In this document: positions 14,993-28,975 of the stretch, piece by piece
Layout of the letters: every line of letters starts with the position of its first letter
Numbering within the stretch: position 1 is the stretch's first letter
Assembly (NCBI GenBank): GCA_023974075.1
Contig: CM043801.1
Location: 28,377,504 to 28,441,503 of the forward strand
DNA from: Chaenocephalus aceratus
Lineage: Eukaryota; Chordata; Actinopteri; Perciformes; Channichthyidae
DNA length: 64,000 nucleotides
Direction of reading: 5' to 3'
The notes under the pieces: model-generated
Told to the model about the DNA's origin: nothing
Database searches by the model: none
The model's input: the letters and a program-made list of their open reading frames with translations, nothing else
Translations under genes and position numbers: made by a program

Positions 14993-16872
14993 ATGGAACC
15001 ACGCTTTCGAAAACGGGCTGACGGCAGTCTTAACATGACAGACACTTTGGAAGCAAAGCCAGGCCGTGGATTCGACCTCTTTCCCCCGAGGAAGTGATGG
15101 ACAAGGCCAGAACAGCCATAACCCAGCACCGTGGAGATCCATCCAACAGAAGACACCCGCTGGGTTTCTTTGAAATCCAGTTTGGTCTGTTTCACAGGCA
15201 GACTTTCCGTTGGGTGGCGGAAAATTATCTTGGCTATGCTGCTTACCTGGTGGCAGCAATGAAAAGAGACCTGACAGGAGGCTGCAAAGACTCCAAAGAA
15301 CATGCCCTGAACAAGGGCTGTTTCAAAGAGTATATTGAGCTCTTTCCTTCTGGTAGAATTGCCATTGCCATGAAAGAAGAACAATTTTAGTACTCTTCAA
15401 TACTTGTGATGTTTATCTGATTGTCCTTAATTTGTCTTTATTTAGCTTTGGTCCGTGCACGGCAAAACCCCACCTCATCCAACTGCCTGTGTCCTTCGAG
15501 GCAGCAAAGGCCCCAGCATCCACCCTCACACACCCAAACTAGAGTTTGTTACATTAAGTAAACACAGAGACATTATCTACAACATTTTAACATGACTGAA
15601 ACTGTCTTCACCTTAATAAGTGTAGTCAAGGTTATTAAAGGATCCTTATTTACTTGAATACCACCTTTCCTTTCTTGGGTCCAAAACAAACAATTACTTA
15701 AGAGACATACAATAAGCAAGTGTGTGTGTCAGATGGAATAAAGCAGAACAACACTTTCTGGGTTTCCCCCATAACTTTAGGGAAGTCAAATTACAGAAAA
15801 GTACAAATACATCTCAATCTTTAGTAATTAATAATAATAAGTATTCTGTTGGTTTTGCAGGTGCTTCATTGGGGCTCACAGTCCTGCACAGTGGCCAAAC
15901 TGCAACAGAGTGGTGGAGGCCCGGTTCAAAATGGTGATACGTGCTTATAAGCACATCCGAGAGTGCGTGATCACCAACGCCAAGGTGATGACTGAGACCA
16001 CCATCCAGCTCCCAGAAGTGAATGTTGCAACTATCACACTACATTTACCACCAATGGTGAGTAAATAAGCATACTGCATATACTGCAAAACATGTATACT
16101 TACACTGTAATACTTACCCAATAAAATTATTTACTGTTCAAAATAATCCCAACTTTTTTCATTACAAATATTCCATTTTGTTCATTAATATTGATTGTTT
16201 CATGTTTGCGCAGGTTCAGCAGGCGTTGCAGGTCTCAGGAAGAGCAGGTCCTGAAGCAGGGTATCCCCGCTCCTGACGCTCCCATGGCAGGACCTGAGCA
16301 GCTTCTTGTGGCAATGCAGAAAGGGACATCTCTGTAGCTGAGCCTCACACCTTTGTTCTGCCACCAAACACTGCTGGTGAGGCAAAGCTCCAGAAGAGAT
16401 CACAACCAGTGGCCATCTCACAGGTCCCACCACCACCTGCATACTATGCTCTTCCCTTCCTTGCACCGACTCCACCCTTCTCAACACCATACATGGTACC
16501 ATCTGTGCAGCTTCCTCAAGTGCCTGGACCTTCACAGGTTGTGCCTGGAAGCTCTCAGATGATGCTTCTCAACATGCCATTGCCATCAGCTACTCAGGCG
16601 CTAACATCCGGTCAGAGTAACGTGCCGTACACCACACAGCAGTACAGGAAAGGACAAGAGGAGAGGGAGCAATCTGGATCAGGCAAAAGAAAGTATGTCA
16701 AAAAGACAGACACCATCCTTTGTAAAAAGTGCAACAAAGACAGGAAGCCCATTTACAGTACTTTGGCAATTGGTACTGTCAAGAATCAGAGACCCAGTCC
16801 TATGAGGACTGGAGGGCTGTGCTGGAGCAAAGAAGGTATGGGGGAAAAAGAGAGGAGATGCACCTTAAATGA
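14993..16872 (+). pseudogene. Unrecognised multi-exon fish gene, frame broken
   Basis: Function unknown; I believe it belongs to a multicopy fish family but cannot name it. Coding-like segments: 14993-15390 (MEPRFRKRADG..., then RRHPLGFFEIQFG, FRWVAENYLGYAAYLVA, ELFPSGRIAIAMKEEQ); 15446-15541 (FGPCTAKPHLIQLP); 15861-16056 (RVVEARFKMVIRAYKHIREC), ending at a GTGAGT donor; and 16214-16872, a proline-rich stretch (VPPPPAYYALPFLAPTPP) followed by a basic segment and a CKKCNKDRK zinc-knuckle-like motif. Frame breaks lie near 15083-15087 (C run), 16225-16245, about 16335 and about 16750. After the last, another frame reads QYFGNWYCQESETQSYEDWR to TGA at 16870-16872. Because each piece stays protein-like on both sides of a break, sequencing error is as likely as pseudogene status. 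Confidence 0.5.
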
Positions 16873-17905
16873 CCAAATGTTGTGAGCAGGTGGGTCATTT
16901 TGTTATTTATTTGACACTTTATTTCTTTACATTTTATGGCACTGTTTAATTAGTTATGTTATATATGGTACACTTTTATTATTATTATTATTATTGTTTA
17001 TATCGGTATTACAATGTTGTTGTGACCTCATAGCACGTATAAAACAGTTTTGGATGTTTCTGTGTTTTTAACTTCTTTTAAATATTTGTTATTTATTTTG
17101 CAACTTTTTCACTTTGTTATATTTTGCACTGTTTTTATTGTCTTGTTATTTGTGTTTATTTTACATTTGACTATAAATATTGTAATAATTGTTGTTGTTA
17201 TTATTATTGTTGTTTTAAATATATAAATAAATATAAACAACTATGGATGTTTCTGTTTGAATATTTTCATCATCATATTTCACTTTCATTATTGTTGTAT
17301 TTACTTAATATTTTGTTATTAGGTTTTAATACATTTATTAAAAGTTGTAATTATAATAAATGCACAAAACAACATAATCTCATATTTGTCATATTACTTA
17401 TATTCTAGTAAGATTCTATATTAAGTACATCTATAGAAGTACTGTACAATGATGTACTTACTTAAGAAGAAGAAGAAGAGAAGATACACTTTATTAATCC
17501 CTTACAGGAAATGTCTTGCATGCTACTCAACTGCACTACATTTCAGAGGCAAATATGTTACTCTTAACTTCATGATTTGAATAATAGAATTACTTTGAAG
17601 ATTTGATTCTGTTACAAAGTACAATAATTTTAAAACATACAATGAATCACGAATGATTATGGTGAAGAAACGTAAATGATCCATTGATTTTATTCACAAC
17701 CTACCCAAAAGTATGGTATAAATAATTAAAAAAAGGTCCACTTTTACATGTTTACAAGGGGATTGAGCGGAGGGAATCGAAACAGCGCTCGCAAGGCGTA
17801 TTTCGGCTACTTCACGGTTATCAAACATAGACTAACGCGCTTATACTTATACAGTTTTGAGGGGAGGAATCGGAAGAATTCAACAGGCCTGTAATCTTAA
17901 AATGT
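16873..17905. other. AT-rich intergenic DNA with repeat remnants
   Basis: It contains (ATT)n at about 16978-16994, an (AAG)n head at 17466-17480 joined to TACACTTTATTAATCCCTTA (LINE 3'-end-like), and AAGTAC-type MITE scraps to about 17640. No gene was recognised. Confidence 0.45.
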
Positions 17906-18002
17906 CGACTCTGGTGGGACTCGAACCCACAACCTTTTGAATCACTTCACCAGTGTTTTTGCTAGAACGTACCAATGCGCTATCCATTGCGCCAACAGAG
18001 CC
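17906..18002 (-). tRNA. tRNA-Arg (anticodon TCT) with intron, probably degenerate or with base errors
   Basis: On the minus strand the ends GGCTCTG and CAGAGTC form a seven-pair acceptor stem. The D arm GGCGCAATGGATAGCGC, the TTCTA anticodon region and the T arm GGGTTCGAGTCCC match vertebrate tRNA-Arg(TCT), which normally carries an intron after the anticodon. About 20 bases (AGCAAAAACACTGGTGAAG) lie between the anticodon loop and the 3' anticodon strand, fitting an intron. Compared with the canonical gene there are extra bases: T after the acceptor stem, T and G in the anticodon arm, and A before the variable loop. These would distort the fold. It is either a pseudogene or an error-containing copy. 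Confidence 0.75.
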
Positions 18003-18445
18003 AGTTTCTGCCTAACGTCTTTGTGCAACACTGTAAAAAATCTTTCATATTTTAAACCAAATGTGAAACTCCACAATTTAATTTTTAGTTTGATAATTGA
18101 TACATCTTTAAATGTAGTACCACATATAGGTGGTACAAAACAAATTGTGTGAAACTCGTAATGTGTTTTGGTTAATATCGGTATGCATGCGCTTGAATAA
18201 AAACCATAAATACTCTGGTTATGTCATCTGTTTTTTCAATTTTATGTACACTTTTTGTCTGGATGGTAAGCAATTGAGTGCCTTGGCAAAAGATAAATAA
18301 AGTAAAACTAAAATAAAGACATTAGATGGATTGTTTCCTGTCTGCACGCGGAAGTAGTTATCTAGCAACAGTTAGCAAAAGCTAGTTGTTGTGATTTATG
18401 TTGTGCATTAAGTAAAGGACGTTATAAACAACATTGTCAGGGCAG
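18003..18445. other. Intergenic, likely bag1 5' flank
   Basis: No gene was recognised. Repeated GTTAGC/TAGCTA words begin near 18360 and are common around fish promoters. Bag1 lies downstream on the plus strand. Confidence 0.35.
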
Positions 18446-18476
18446 TACGTTAACAGTGATAGTTGCATACGGTAAT
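18446..18476 (+). other. Candidate bag1 first-exon coding end
   Basis: The frame ending TTA ACA GTG ATA GTT GCA TAC G reads LTVIVAYG before a GTAATA donor, resembling the start of fish BAG1 proteins (a T-V-x-V-A-Y-G strand). The codon where methionine would be expected is ACG, and the phase does not join cleanly to the exon at 19541. This is a weak candidate only. Confidence 0.25.
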
Positions 18477-18989
18477 ACATTTTTGCATGATGTTAAACTA
18501 TGGTTCCCGATGATAGATACGAGTATGTTAGTTTAATAACCAGCTAGAGAAGTGGTTAGCTGATGTAACGTTAGCTACAGTTAGCTCTTACCATGCATTT
18601 CACTTTAGTAGCTAAAAATCCTGACTAAACAGTGCATGCAAGTTAACCGTGTTTTTGTTTGTCTGATATCTGAATCGTTGGTCCTACAGCTACATAACAT
18701 GGATTAATCAAAACATGTTTATTTGTAAATGAATGAATTTTCTTCACACACAACAAAGATTTGGGATAAAAATCACAACAGCATCGCTTATCTCTAAAAC
18801 CTGCTGCTGAAAGTAATATGGTTTTTTATTAATACGTGGAAATACTTGAATGCGGAATTACTGATGTTATTAAAATCCGATTGTTATGCCTTTAGCCCAT
18901 CGTAACGCTCACAGTCTTAAGTGTAAACAATTTAATGCATGTATGTATTATTGATTATATTGTATGTTAATTACATTCATTCGAGGGTA

Positions 18990-19260
18990 TTAAAGGTAAT
19001 ATAGTTGGGGCAAATTATATTTCGGCGAGAGGGGATCAGATCTTCAGATCTTGTAACTTTAGTAAAAGTAGAAATACCAAAGTGTAGACTACTTTCTTTC
19101 AAGTAACAATTCCTGTACTCAAATGTTACTCAAGAACCAAAGTATTAGGCACCAACATATACCTTAAAGTACAAAAAGTAAAAGTACACATTATGCATAT
19201 TGGCCCATTTTCAGAATAATAGTATCACTATTTTGGTATATAATTATTGATAGTTTTATC
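18990..19260. mobile_element. AAGTACT-type MITE remnant
   Basis: It contains AAGTAGAAATACCAAAGTGT, AAAAGTACAAAAAGTAAAAG and ATTGGCCCATTTTCAGAATA, which recur in the related copies at 52220-52701 and 56370-56740. Both ends are eroded. Confidence 0.55.
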
Positions 19261-19540
19261 ACAGCTGGTAATAAGGTGGAACACATTTTCTAAACACAAG
19301 ACAAATGTGCAAAAATGCAGTGAGGGATGAGGGGGCTGACTGTAGTTAAAACATGTAACTGTGCTTGGGACAAATCCATTTCTGGTAGACTCTGCTTCAT
19401 TTTTATGTCAAGAGATTTTTCTAGAGGTCATTGTAGTGAAAAGTATGAATCAGTTTGTTCCAGAAAAATAATCTCCACAATTTAAAAAGCAATTGTCGCT
19501 AATGATTGTGCTAATGATACATTTTGTTCTTTCCCAAAAG

Positions 19541-20588
19541 GATCTGCTAAGCAACAGCATCACATTAACTGGCCAGGATGAGGGCAAAGGACCCATTGTC
19601 AAAGACCTCTCAGATGCTCTTGCCCAAGCCACTGGAGTTCCTCAAACGTCACAGAAACTCATCTTCAAAGGTAGACTGTCGGCCTCTTTTCTTCCCACAT
19701 CCTTGCATATCTTATTATTTTACACCTACCTCTAATCATGCCTTATTCTTCATGTCATTCCAGGAAAATCCCTGAAGGATTGTGGAGGAGAGTCGGTCCA
19801 AGCTACGGAGTAGAAGAAGGCTGCAAACTCATGCTGATTGGAAAGCGGGTAAAGAGGCCTTAACATGTTGTGATTTCTCTTGTGTGTGACTGTATATTTC
19901 AATAAATACTGGCAATAATCTACCAACAGAATAGTCCCTGAGGAAGAGTCTGAACTGAAGAAGCGAAAACATTGAGAAATCTGTAGAACAGAGCGCTAAA
20001 AAGCTGGAGAAGGTCGACGGGAGTTGACTGGACTCAAGAACGTAGAAATAAACCCTGCTTTGAGATGCATCATTTTCCTGCGGTTGGTCTATTCTGTTCT
20101 CCAATATATTTTTGTTGAAAGTACTGTTAAAAAGTTGACTATGGATTTTTCTTTCACAGGGCTTCCTTGCCAAAGACCTCCAGGCAGAGGCGTTGGGTAA
20201 TCTAGACCACCGAGTGAAAATAGCAGCTGAACAATTCATGAGATTCTTGAGCAGATTGATGCTATGGTGATCCATTTTGTTTGATTAATTTATGAGCATT
20301 TGGTTTCTTACAGATGTCACATATAAACCTGAAGTGTTTTCTTCTGTTAACAGAATATCCCAGATAATTTCAATGACTGCAAAATGAAGAAAAAGGGACT
20401 TGTAAAGGCCGTCCAGGTAAACCCTTTTCCAGCATCACTAGAATGTTGTACTATAATTGAAAATCATTGTTAATAAATGTGATTATTTTCCACCAATAGG
20501 ATTTCCTGCACAGTGTGACAAGATCGAGGCTTGTATAGCGGACCACCAATCAAAGATCCAGTCGAAAAATCTTGCCCTGCCGGAGTAA
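19541..20588 (+). CDS. bag1: BAG family chaperone regulator 1, frame broken by many indels
   Basis: Cytosolic/nuclear cofactor: the BAG domain binds the Hsp70 ATPase domain and promotes ADP release, and the ubiquitin-like domain links to the proteasome. Exons: 19541-19670 (ubiquitin-like: [20 protein letters not shown], then QKLIFKG), 19764-19848, 19930-20041, 20160-20266 ([23 protein letters not shown] helix), 20354-20416 ([20 protein letters not shown]) and 20500-20588 ([16 protein letters not shown], ending LALPE). Frame is lost near 19778-19785, 19797-19803, 19936-19939, 19961-19970, 20019-20021, 20237-20246 and 20505-20512, each by one or two bases, many in short homopolymers. Splice sites and residues are otherwise well kept. 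The 5' exon is uncertain. Adjacent chmp5 matches human 9p13 linkage. Real pseudogene and poor local sequence remain open. Confidence 0.8.
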
Positions 20589-21759
20589 GCGAAGTGTCCC
20601 ATATCATGTGCTAATCATTGCTCTGTGAGCAGCTGTGTACAGAAAGCGTCACGAGTGGATGCGGTCTTTGTCTATTTATTGTTGGGTTGATGTGTATGAG
20701 AGAGCCCTCATCACAGTGAGTCCTGAGAACAGAAGGAGGCTGGTTCTTGGCTCTATGTTAGGTACATCTGGGATACGTCCTCTGGATTAAAGAGAAATTA
20801 AGAGCTCCTCATGAAATCAGAACAACAAACACTGTGAAAGTTTTGATTTGTGGCAAATAATGTAGATCAAAGGTTTCAAAATGTGAGCCCTGCCCCCCCA
20901 GAGGCACAGCAAACTATTTAAAGGAAGCTTGGTGAAAAATATATAGACAATCGCATAGAAAAACCTAAATTAGTTTGGTTAAAGCTTTTGGGAATTATAC
21001 TGTTTTTACAACTTTCCCAGAGACTGAGTCATGCCTTAAGACAGACTTTTTTTAATGTATTTGGTGTAGTGTAAAGTTATGTCAAAAACTATATTTGTCC
21101 ATGTCGCCTCAATTGTTAAGTGGCTATTGGATGATAGACATCCATGATTTGAGCAAAACAAAGCTAATCAACAAAGCAAAGGGGGGCCTTTCCCAAGCTT
21201 TGAGTTTTGAAAACCTCTGATTTCTCTTTAAAGCCCCCAAATAACTACCACGGCCAAATTATAAAGAAATCTGTTAAAACGTCATCAGTTTCTCGTTAAG
21301 TATCTCAAATGGTTCATAATACAGAGAACATGTTCATCTCATTGTGGTGTACCGACTGTTTTGATGTAGAAGTTTGTACACACCTGGCTAAAAATATGTA
21401 GACATTAATGACCATCAATCTGCATACAGATTTCAGTCTTTTCGAAAATGGGTCTATCACCAACTATTATCTTATATATGGTAAATATACGGTATATGGT
21501 CCTTTGAAACTCAACAACTGTTAACATCTTTGTTATTTGAAAGTAAAGCAGCTATTTTGTTCATATATGTTCTGCTCTTCTTCATTACATGCTAGTAAAC
21601 TGAATATGTTTAGCTTTCAGACAAAAGGGAACATTTGACAGGTCCTTTTTTCAAAACATGTTTAATGTTCAGTTAAAAGTTGCTACAACTATTAAAAAGA
21701 AAAGAACAAGAAGTCCATAATGCTGTCCACAAACCTTTTTGCCATATGTTGTGTATTTA
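20589..21759. other. bag1 3' flank, no gene seen
   Basis: This is probably part bag1 3'UTR and part intergenic DNA. No exon, RNA gene or intact transposon was recognised before the mariner element at 21760. Confidence 0.4.
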
Positions 21760-23361
21760 CAGTGGGGCAAAAAAGTATTTAGTCAGCCACCAATTGTACA
21801 AGTTCTGCCACTTAAAAAGATGAAAGGCCTGTAATTTTCATCCTAGGTACACTTCAACTATGAGAGACAGAATGGGGGGAAAGAATCCAGGAAATCACAT
21901 TGTAGGATTTTTAATGAATTCATTGGTAAATTCCTCGGTAAAATAAGTATTTGGTGACCGACAAACAAACAAGATTTCTGGCTCTCACAGACCTGTAACT
22001 TCTTCTTTAAGAGCCTCCTCTGTCCTCCACTCGTTAACTGTATTAATGGCACATGTTTGAACTCGTTATCAGTATAAAAGACACCTGTCCACAACCTCAA
22101 ACTGTCACACTCCAAACTCCAATATGGCCAAGACCAAAGAGCTGTCAAAGGACACCAGAAACAAATTGTCGACCTGCACCAGGCTGGGGAGACTGAATCT
22201 GCAATAGGTAAGCAGCTTGGTGTGAAGAAAATCAACTGTGGGAGCAATTATTAGAAAATGGAAGACATACAAGACCACTGATAATCTCCCTTGATCTGGG
22301 GCTCCACGCAAGATCTCACCCCGTGGGGTCAAAATGATCACAAGAACGGTGAGCAAAAATCCCAGAACCACACGGGGGGAGCTAGTCAATGACCTGCAGA
22401 GAGCTGGGACCAAAGTAACAAGGCTACCATCAGTAACACACTACGCCGCCAGGGACTCAAATCCTGCAGTGCCAGACGTGTCCCCCTGCTTAAGCCAGTA
22501 CATGTCCAGGCCTGTCTGAAGTTTGCTAGAGAGCATTTAGATGATCCAGAAGAGGATTGGGAGAATGTCATATGGTCAGATGAAACCAAAATAGAACTTT
22601 TTGGTAAAAACTCAACTAGACGTGTTTGGAGGAGAAAGAATGCTGAGTTGCATCCAAAGAACACCATAGCTACTGTGAAACATGGGGGTGGAAACATCAT
22701 GCTTTGGGGCTGTTTTTCTGCAAAGGGACCAGGACGACTGATCCGTGTAAAGGAAAGAATGAATGGGGCCATGTATCGTGACATTTTGAGTGACAACCTC
22801 CTTCCATCAGCAAGGGTATTGAAGATGAAACGTGGCTGGGTCTTTCAGCATGACAATGATCCCAAACACACCGCCCGGGAAACGAAGGAGTGGCTTCGTA
22901 AGAAGCATTTCAAGGTCCTGGAGTGGCCTAGCCAGTCTCCAGATCTCAACCCCATAGAAAATCTTTGGAGGGAGTTAAAAGTCTGTGTTGCCCAGCGACA
23001 GCCCCAAAACATCACTGCTCTAGAGGAGATCTGCATGGAGGAATGGGCCAAAATACCAGCAACAGTGTGTGAAAACCTTGTGAAGACTTACAGAAAACGT
23101 TTGACCTCTGTCATTGCCAACAAAGGGTATATAACAAAGTATTGAGATTAACTTTTGTTATTGACCAAATACTTATTTTCCACCATAATTTGCAAATAAA
23201 TTCTTTAAAAATCAGACAATGTGATTTTCTGGATTTCTTTTTTTCTCATTTTGTCTCTCATTGTTGAGGTATACCTAGGATGAACATTACAGGCCTCTCA
23301 TCTTTTTAAGTGGGAGAACTTGCACAATTGGTGGCTGACTAAATACTTTTTTGCCCCACTG
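21760..23361 (+). mobile_element. Tc1/mariner transposon with both inverted repeats
   Basis: A 1,602-bp element starts CAGTGGGGCAAAAAAGTATT and ends with its inverse, flanked by TA dinucleotides (21758-21759, 23362-23363), the Tc1/mariner target. The inverted repeats extend about 90 bp with few differences, which implies a fairly recent insertion. Inside is one plus-strand transposase reading frame (22124-23145). Confidence 0.95.
22124..23145 (+). pseudogene. Tc1-type DDE transposase, 5' half frameshifted
   Basis: DDE transposase that would cut and rejoin the element at TA sites. It starts MAKTKELSKDTRNK, the paired-like DNA-binding domain. The frame is lost near 22177-22180 and again through about 22320 and about 22430, so the DNA-binding half is broken. 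The catalytic half is continuous to TGA at 23143: [13 protein letters not shown] (first Asp), [21 protein letters not shown] (second Asp) and [11 protein letters not shown] (Glu). All three catalytic positions look present, so only the N-terminal half prevents a full product. Confidence 0.88.
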
Positions 23362-23363
23362 TA

Positions 23364-23600
23364 TATTTCTACATTGAGTCAGCACCTTTAGTTCAATCCG
23401 GTGACTGATCCTGTGAACTTGCGTACCTTTTGAAATGTAGTGTGCACTGTTGAATTGTTATTGAAAAACAACATCATTAAAACTGACACATCTATTTTCC
23501 TTTGTTTTAAAATAAAATATTTGAAAATGTAATAGTGTCTTGGTGAATCATCTCTGAACACAATCTTAGAACTTCAATTTGCTACAAAAAAATGACTCGG
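23364..23600. other. Spacer between mariner and the myl12 3' end
   Basis: AT-rich and non-coding. A plus-strand AATAAAAT word near 23510-23517 could be a poly(A) signal but is not tied to a gene. Confidence 0.35.
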
Positions 23601-23861
23601 ACTCCTTTTTTCAGTTTATTTCCAGCTTTATCCATGATGGTCTTTTAATACATTTTACTAGCTTATACAGACCCTTAATTTTTCACAGATGTGCAAATGA
23701 GCTTTGAGAGTAGTGGTTGAGGAGTTAGAGGGGGGGTCCAGTGGTACACTGTGTTCCCACAAGCAGCTTGCAAATGACCTTCAGTAAGCTATACAACAGT
23801 GAAGCTTGCCAAGTAACAGGATCTAGCTGGTCTAACCCATAATAACAATGTACATCTGTCA

Positions 23862-26599
<2,738 letters not shown>

Positions 26600-26600
<1 letters not shown>

Positions 26601-27330
26601 GAAGATACCATGTTGTCCCCACTTCAGTTTGTTAAATCATGTTTTTCCATTTAGATATTTAAATATTGACGAGTGGTCATACTGAATTCTTTTTGGATTG
26701 TTTAATTTAAACTCGTATTTCGATAATGTCATTAAATGTGTCTAAACCATAAGTCTAAACGAACAATACTGCAGTGTATATGTCCCACCACTAGATGGCA
26801 GCAGTTACAAATATACATTCCAACGTTTATTTTGCAGCTTTTTTACGTCTCAATAATTGAATTGTGGTGCACTGCAGAGACGTCAGTCTATTATGTGATT
26901 TTGCACCAGAGGAAATGTATATTGGTCCCAAACGAGCAGCTTGGGAAATGTAACTGTTCATTTAGGGAAATAGAGACATTTCAAGCGCTTTGAGGTGACA
27001 TGTTGGTGCAGACCAGCCATTATGGCCGGTGAATACAACAAGGGTTTTTAATTTGGAGAGGGAAACATGCGTTAGTGACTTCGCCCCTTGTCTCTAAACG
27101 TTTAAGAAAAATGCTTTGCAACAGATTATGAAACCTATTCAACATTCATTCAAGGTAACAGTCAAACGTGAACTGCAGCTTTTCACCAATTTACTCATTT
27201 ACAAGGCCTTATATTTCTCACTAGGAGTTCCCACAACACAGTCTCTGGTTCCCACGTTTCCCTGAAGCTTGGACACCGCGGAGGGCCAGGCGAGCTGAGG
27301 AGCCTGGGCTCGGCCTTCTCATGGCCTCAT
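26600..27330. other. Intergenic region between divergent myl12 and myom1
   Basis: Non-coding. The two genes are transcribed away from each other, so this stretch and its flanks hold both sets of regulatory DNA. No repeat was recognised. Confidence 0.4.
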
Positions 27331-27333
27331 GGT

Positions 27334-27364
27334 CTAAATTTAAAGCTGTCCCAGCCTTAAAAGG
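27334..27364 (+). promoter_or_regulatory. MEF2 site next to a consensus CArG box
   Basis: CTAAATTTAA (27334-27343) fits the MEF2 consensus YTAWWWWTAR. CCTTAAAAGG (27355-27364) is a perfect CC(A/T)6GG SRF site, 11 bp further on. The pair is a classic striated-muscle promoter arrangement and sits about 1.5 kb upstream of the myom1 start codon, in a locally GC-rich stretch. Function is inferred. Confidence 0.6.
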
Positions 27365-28829
27365 TCCTGACGGCGTCTTGCACATTCTGCCAAGTGGCAG
27401 CATTATTTTTGTTCAGTGGACTGCCGTCCTGTCCACCGCCCCTCACCCTGCTGCTTTCCCAGGATCTGGACTTGCTTTAGCTACTTTTGGAATTAGCACA
27501 CCTTTTATCTGATTTTCAACTTTTGTGGATTGGTGAATCCTTAGTTGTGGTGAGTGATATATTTATTTATTTATGAATAAGACTTTCTTTAATACTGCAT
27601 AATTGCTATTTCAGTTTATGTTATCTGTCATTTTGGAAGCAGTAAGGCTTGAGGCCTCCTTTAACAACTTTAGTAATGTTTTTTGTTTATTGATGTATTA
27701 TTCATTTTATTCATGCCTTTATAATAACAGTATATTGTTCATCTGTATCTATTGTGTCCTTGCAGAATATTGCATGTCTCATTGAAGTCAAATGTCAAGT
27801 AAAGTTAATCTTTCCCATTAACATTTGCTTAACCTTTAACGTTTTTATAACCCAGGATTTATCTTTGCAAACTCATTGCCCTCATGCTTTTAGTCCAGTG
27901 TACTGTTTGTTTCTCTTCACAAATGGATTCACTCTTTGCCTACACACTGCCTGTTGTAGGTGTTGGACATAGCTATACAAGTTTTTGGAGTCTCTTGTCA
28001 TAAATTGCAGATCTCTCCTCTCTGATCTCTGGTTACATGATGATGGGCCCTGTGGGAGCTGATCATCATGTGTTCAAGCTGTAACACTTCAACAGTAGTT
28101 ACTAGAGCTGAAATGATTTTTCATTTGATTGATTGTTGACTCCACAGATTTTTTTTTTGGCAACATTCTTGATAAACTGATCATTTATTCCACACAATTT
28201 TGAAGCAAAAATGCAAAACGATGTGAATATTTGCTTCCTTTGAGCATTTGATTTATTATTGACCAATACAAAAAGGCTTTAGGAAATATTGAAGTGCATT
28301 GTTTTCTATAAACCAAATGATAACATGATTGATTAACAAAATAATCAACCACAGTGCATAAAAGAGTTTTATATAATACTGATATGTATATGGCCTTGTA
28401 TTGACTATAAGCCTTAAATTAAGAAATAACAGAACACAGCAGTTTTGATTCTACCTTCTCCTTTAACCCAAGTGTGTCACTTTTTATTTTCACACCTGTG
28501 AAAGTAGTCATTTTAATTGTAATGTTATTTCTACCCAAAAAGGAGTTAAGGAATGCTGCCACAGCTTGTTTGCTACCTGCTGTTGCTTCATTTAACACAG
28601 AAACAGTTGATCTTAACCAACACTTTAACTGCTCAAAAACCAAACATCATAACATCATTTTAACAATTTAACAACCTTTCATACTTAATCCATTTCTCCT
28701 GGCCTATACTAACCTCAACATTAATGAATTAATAATTAAGTCAATCTGTAATGATAACAATGAGATTGATTTCCAGAGCTGGTTAAGTAAAGAACAGTCA
28801 ACATATAAGTTGGCGGAGTGGCCCTCAAG
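27365..28829 (+). other. myom1 5' region, start exon not located
   Basis: Probably holds a non-coding first exon and first intron of myom1. I could not fix their ends. There is no coding sequence or clear transposon. Confidence 0.35.
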
Positions 28830-28975
28830 ATGTCAGGATCAGTAACGGTGACGCAGAAGCTGCAGCAGCATCAGCAGGAACATCAGCAGCATCACTTTGA
28901 GAGCAGCTTTCACCTGAGCACCAAGTCGTCTGTTAGCCAGCAATCGTACTCCGCTTGCAAGACCAGCAGCCGTCG
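28830..28975 (+). CDS. myom1: myom1 first coding exon
   Basis: ATG at 28830 opens MSGSVTVTQKLQQHQQEHQQ, a Gln/His-rich then Ser-rich stretch ending KTSSR, with a strong donor CG/GTAAGA. This low-complexity head is typical of myomesin N-termini. The exon ends in phase 2, so it cannot splice directly to 32216 (phase 0) without a stop. At least one small exon must intervene; see 30558-30606. Confidence 0.75.
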
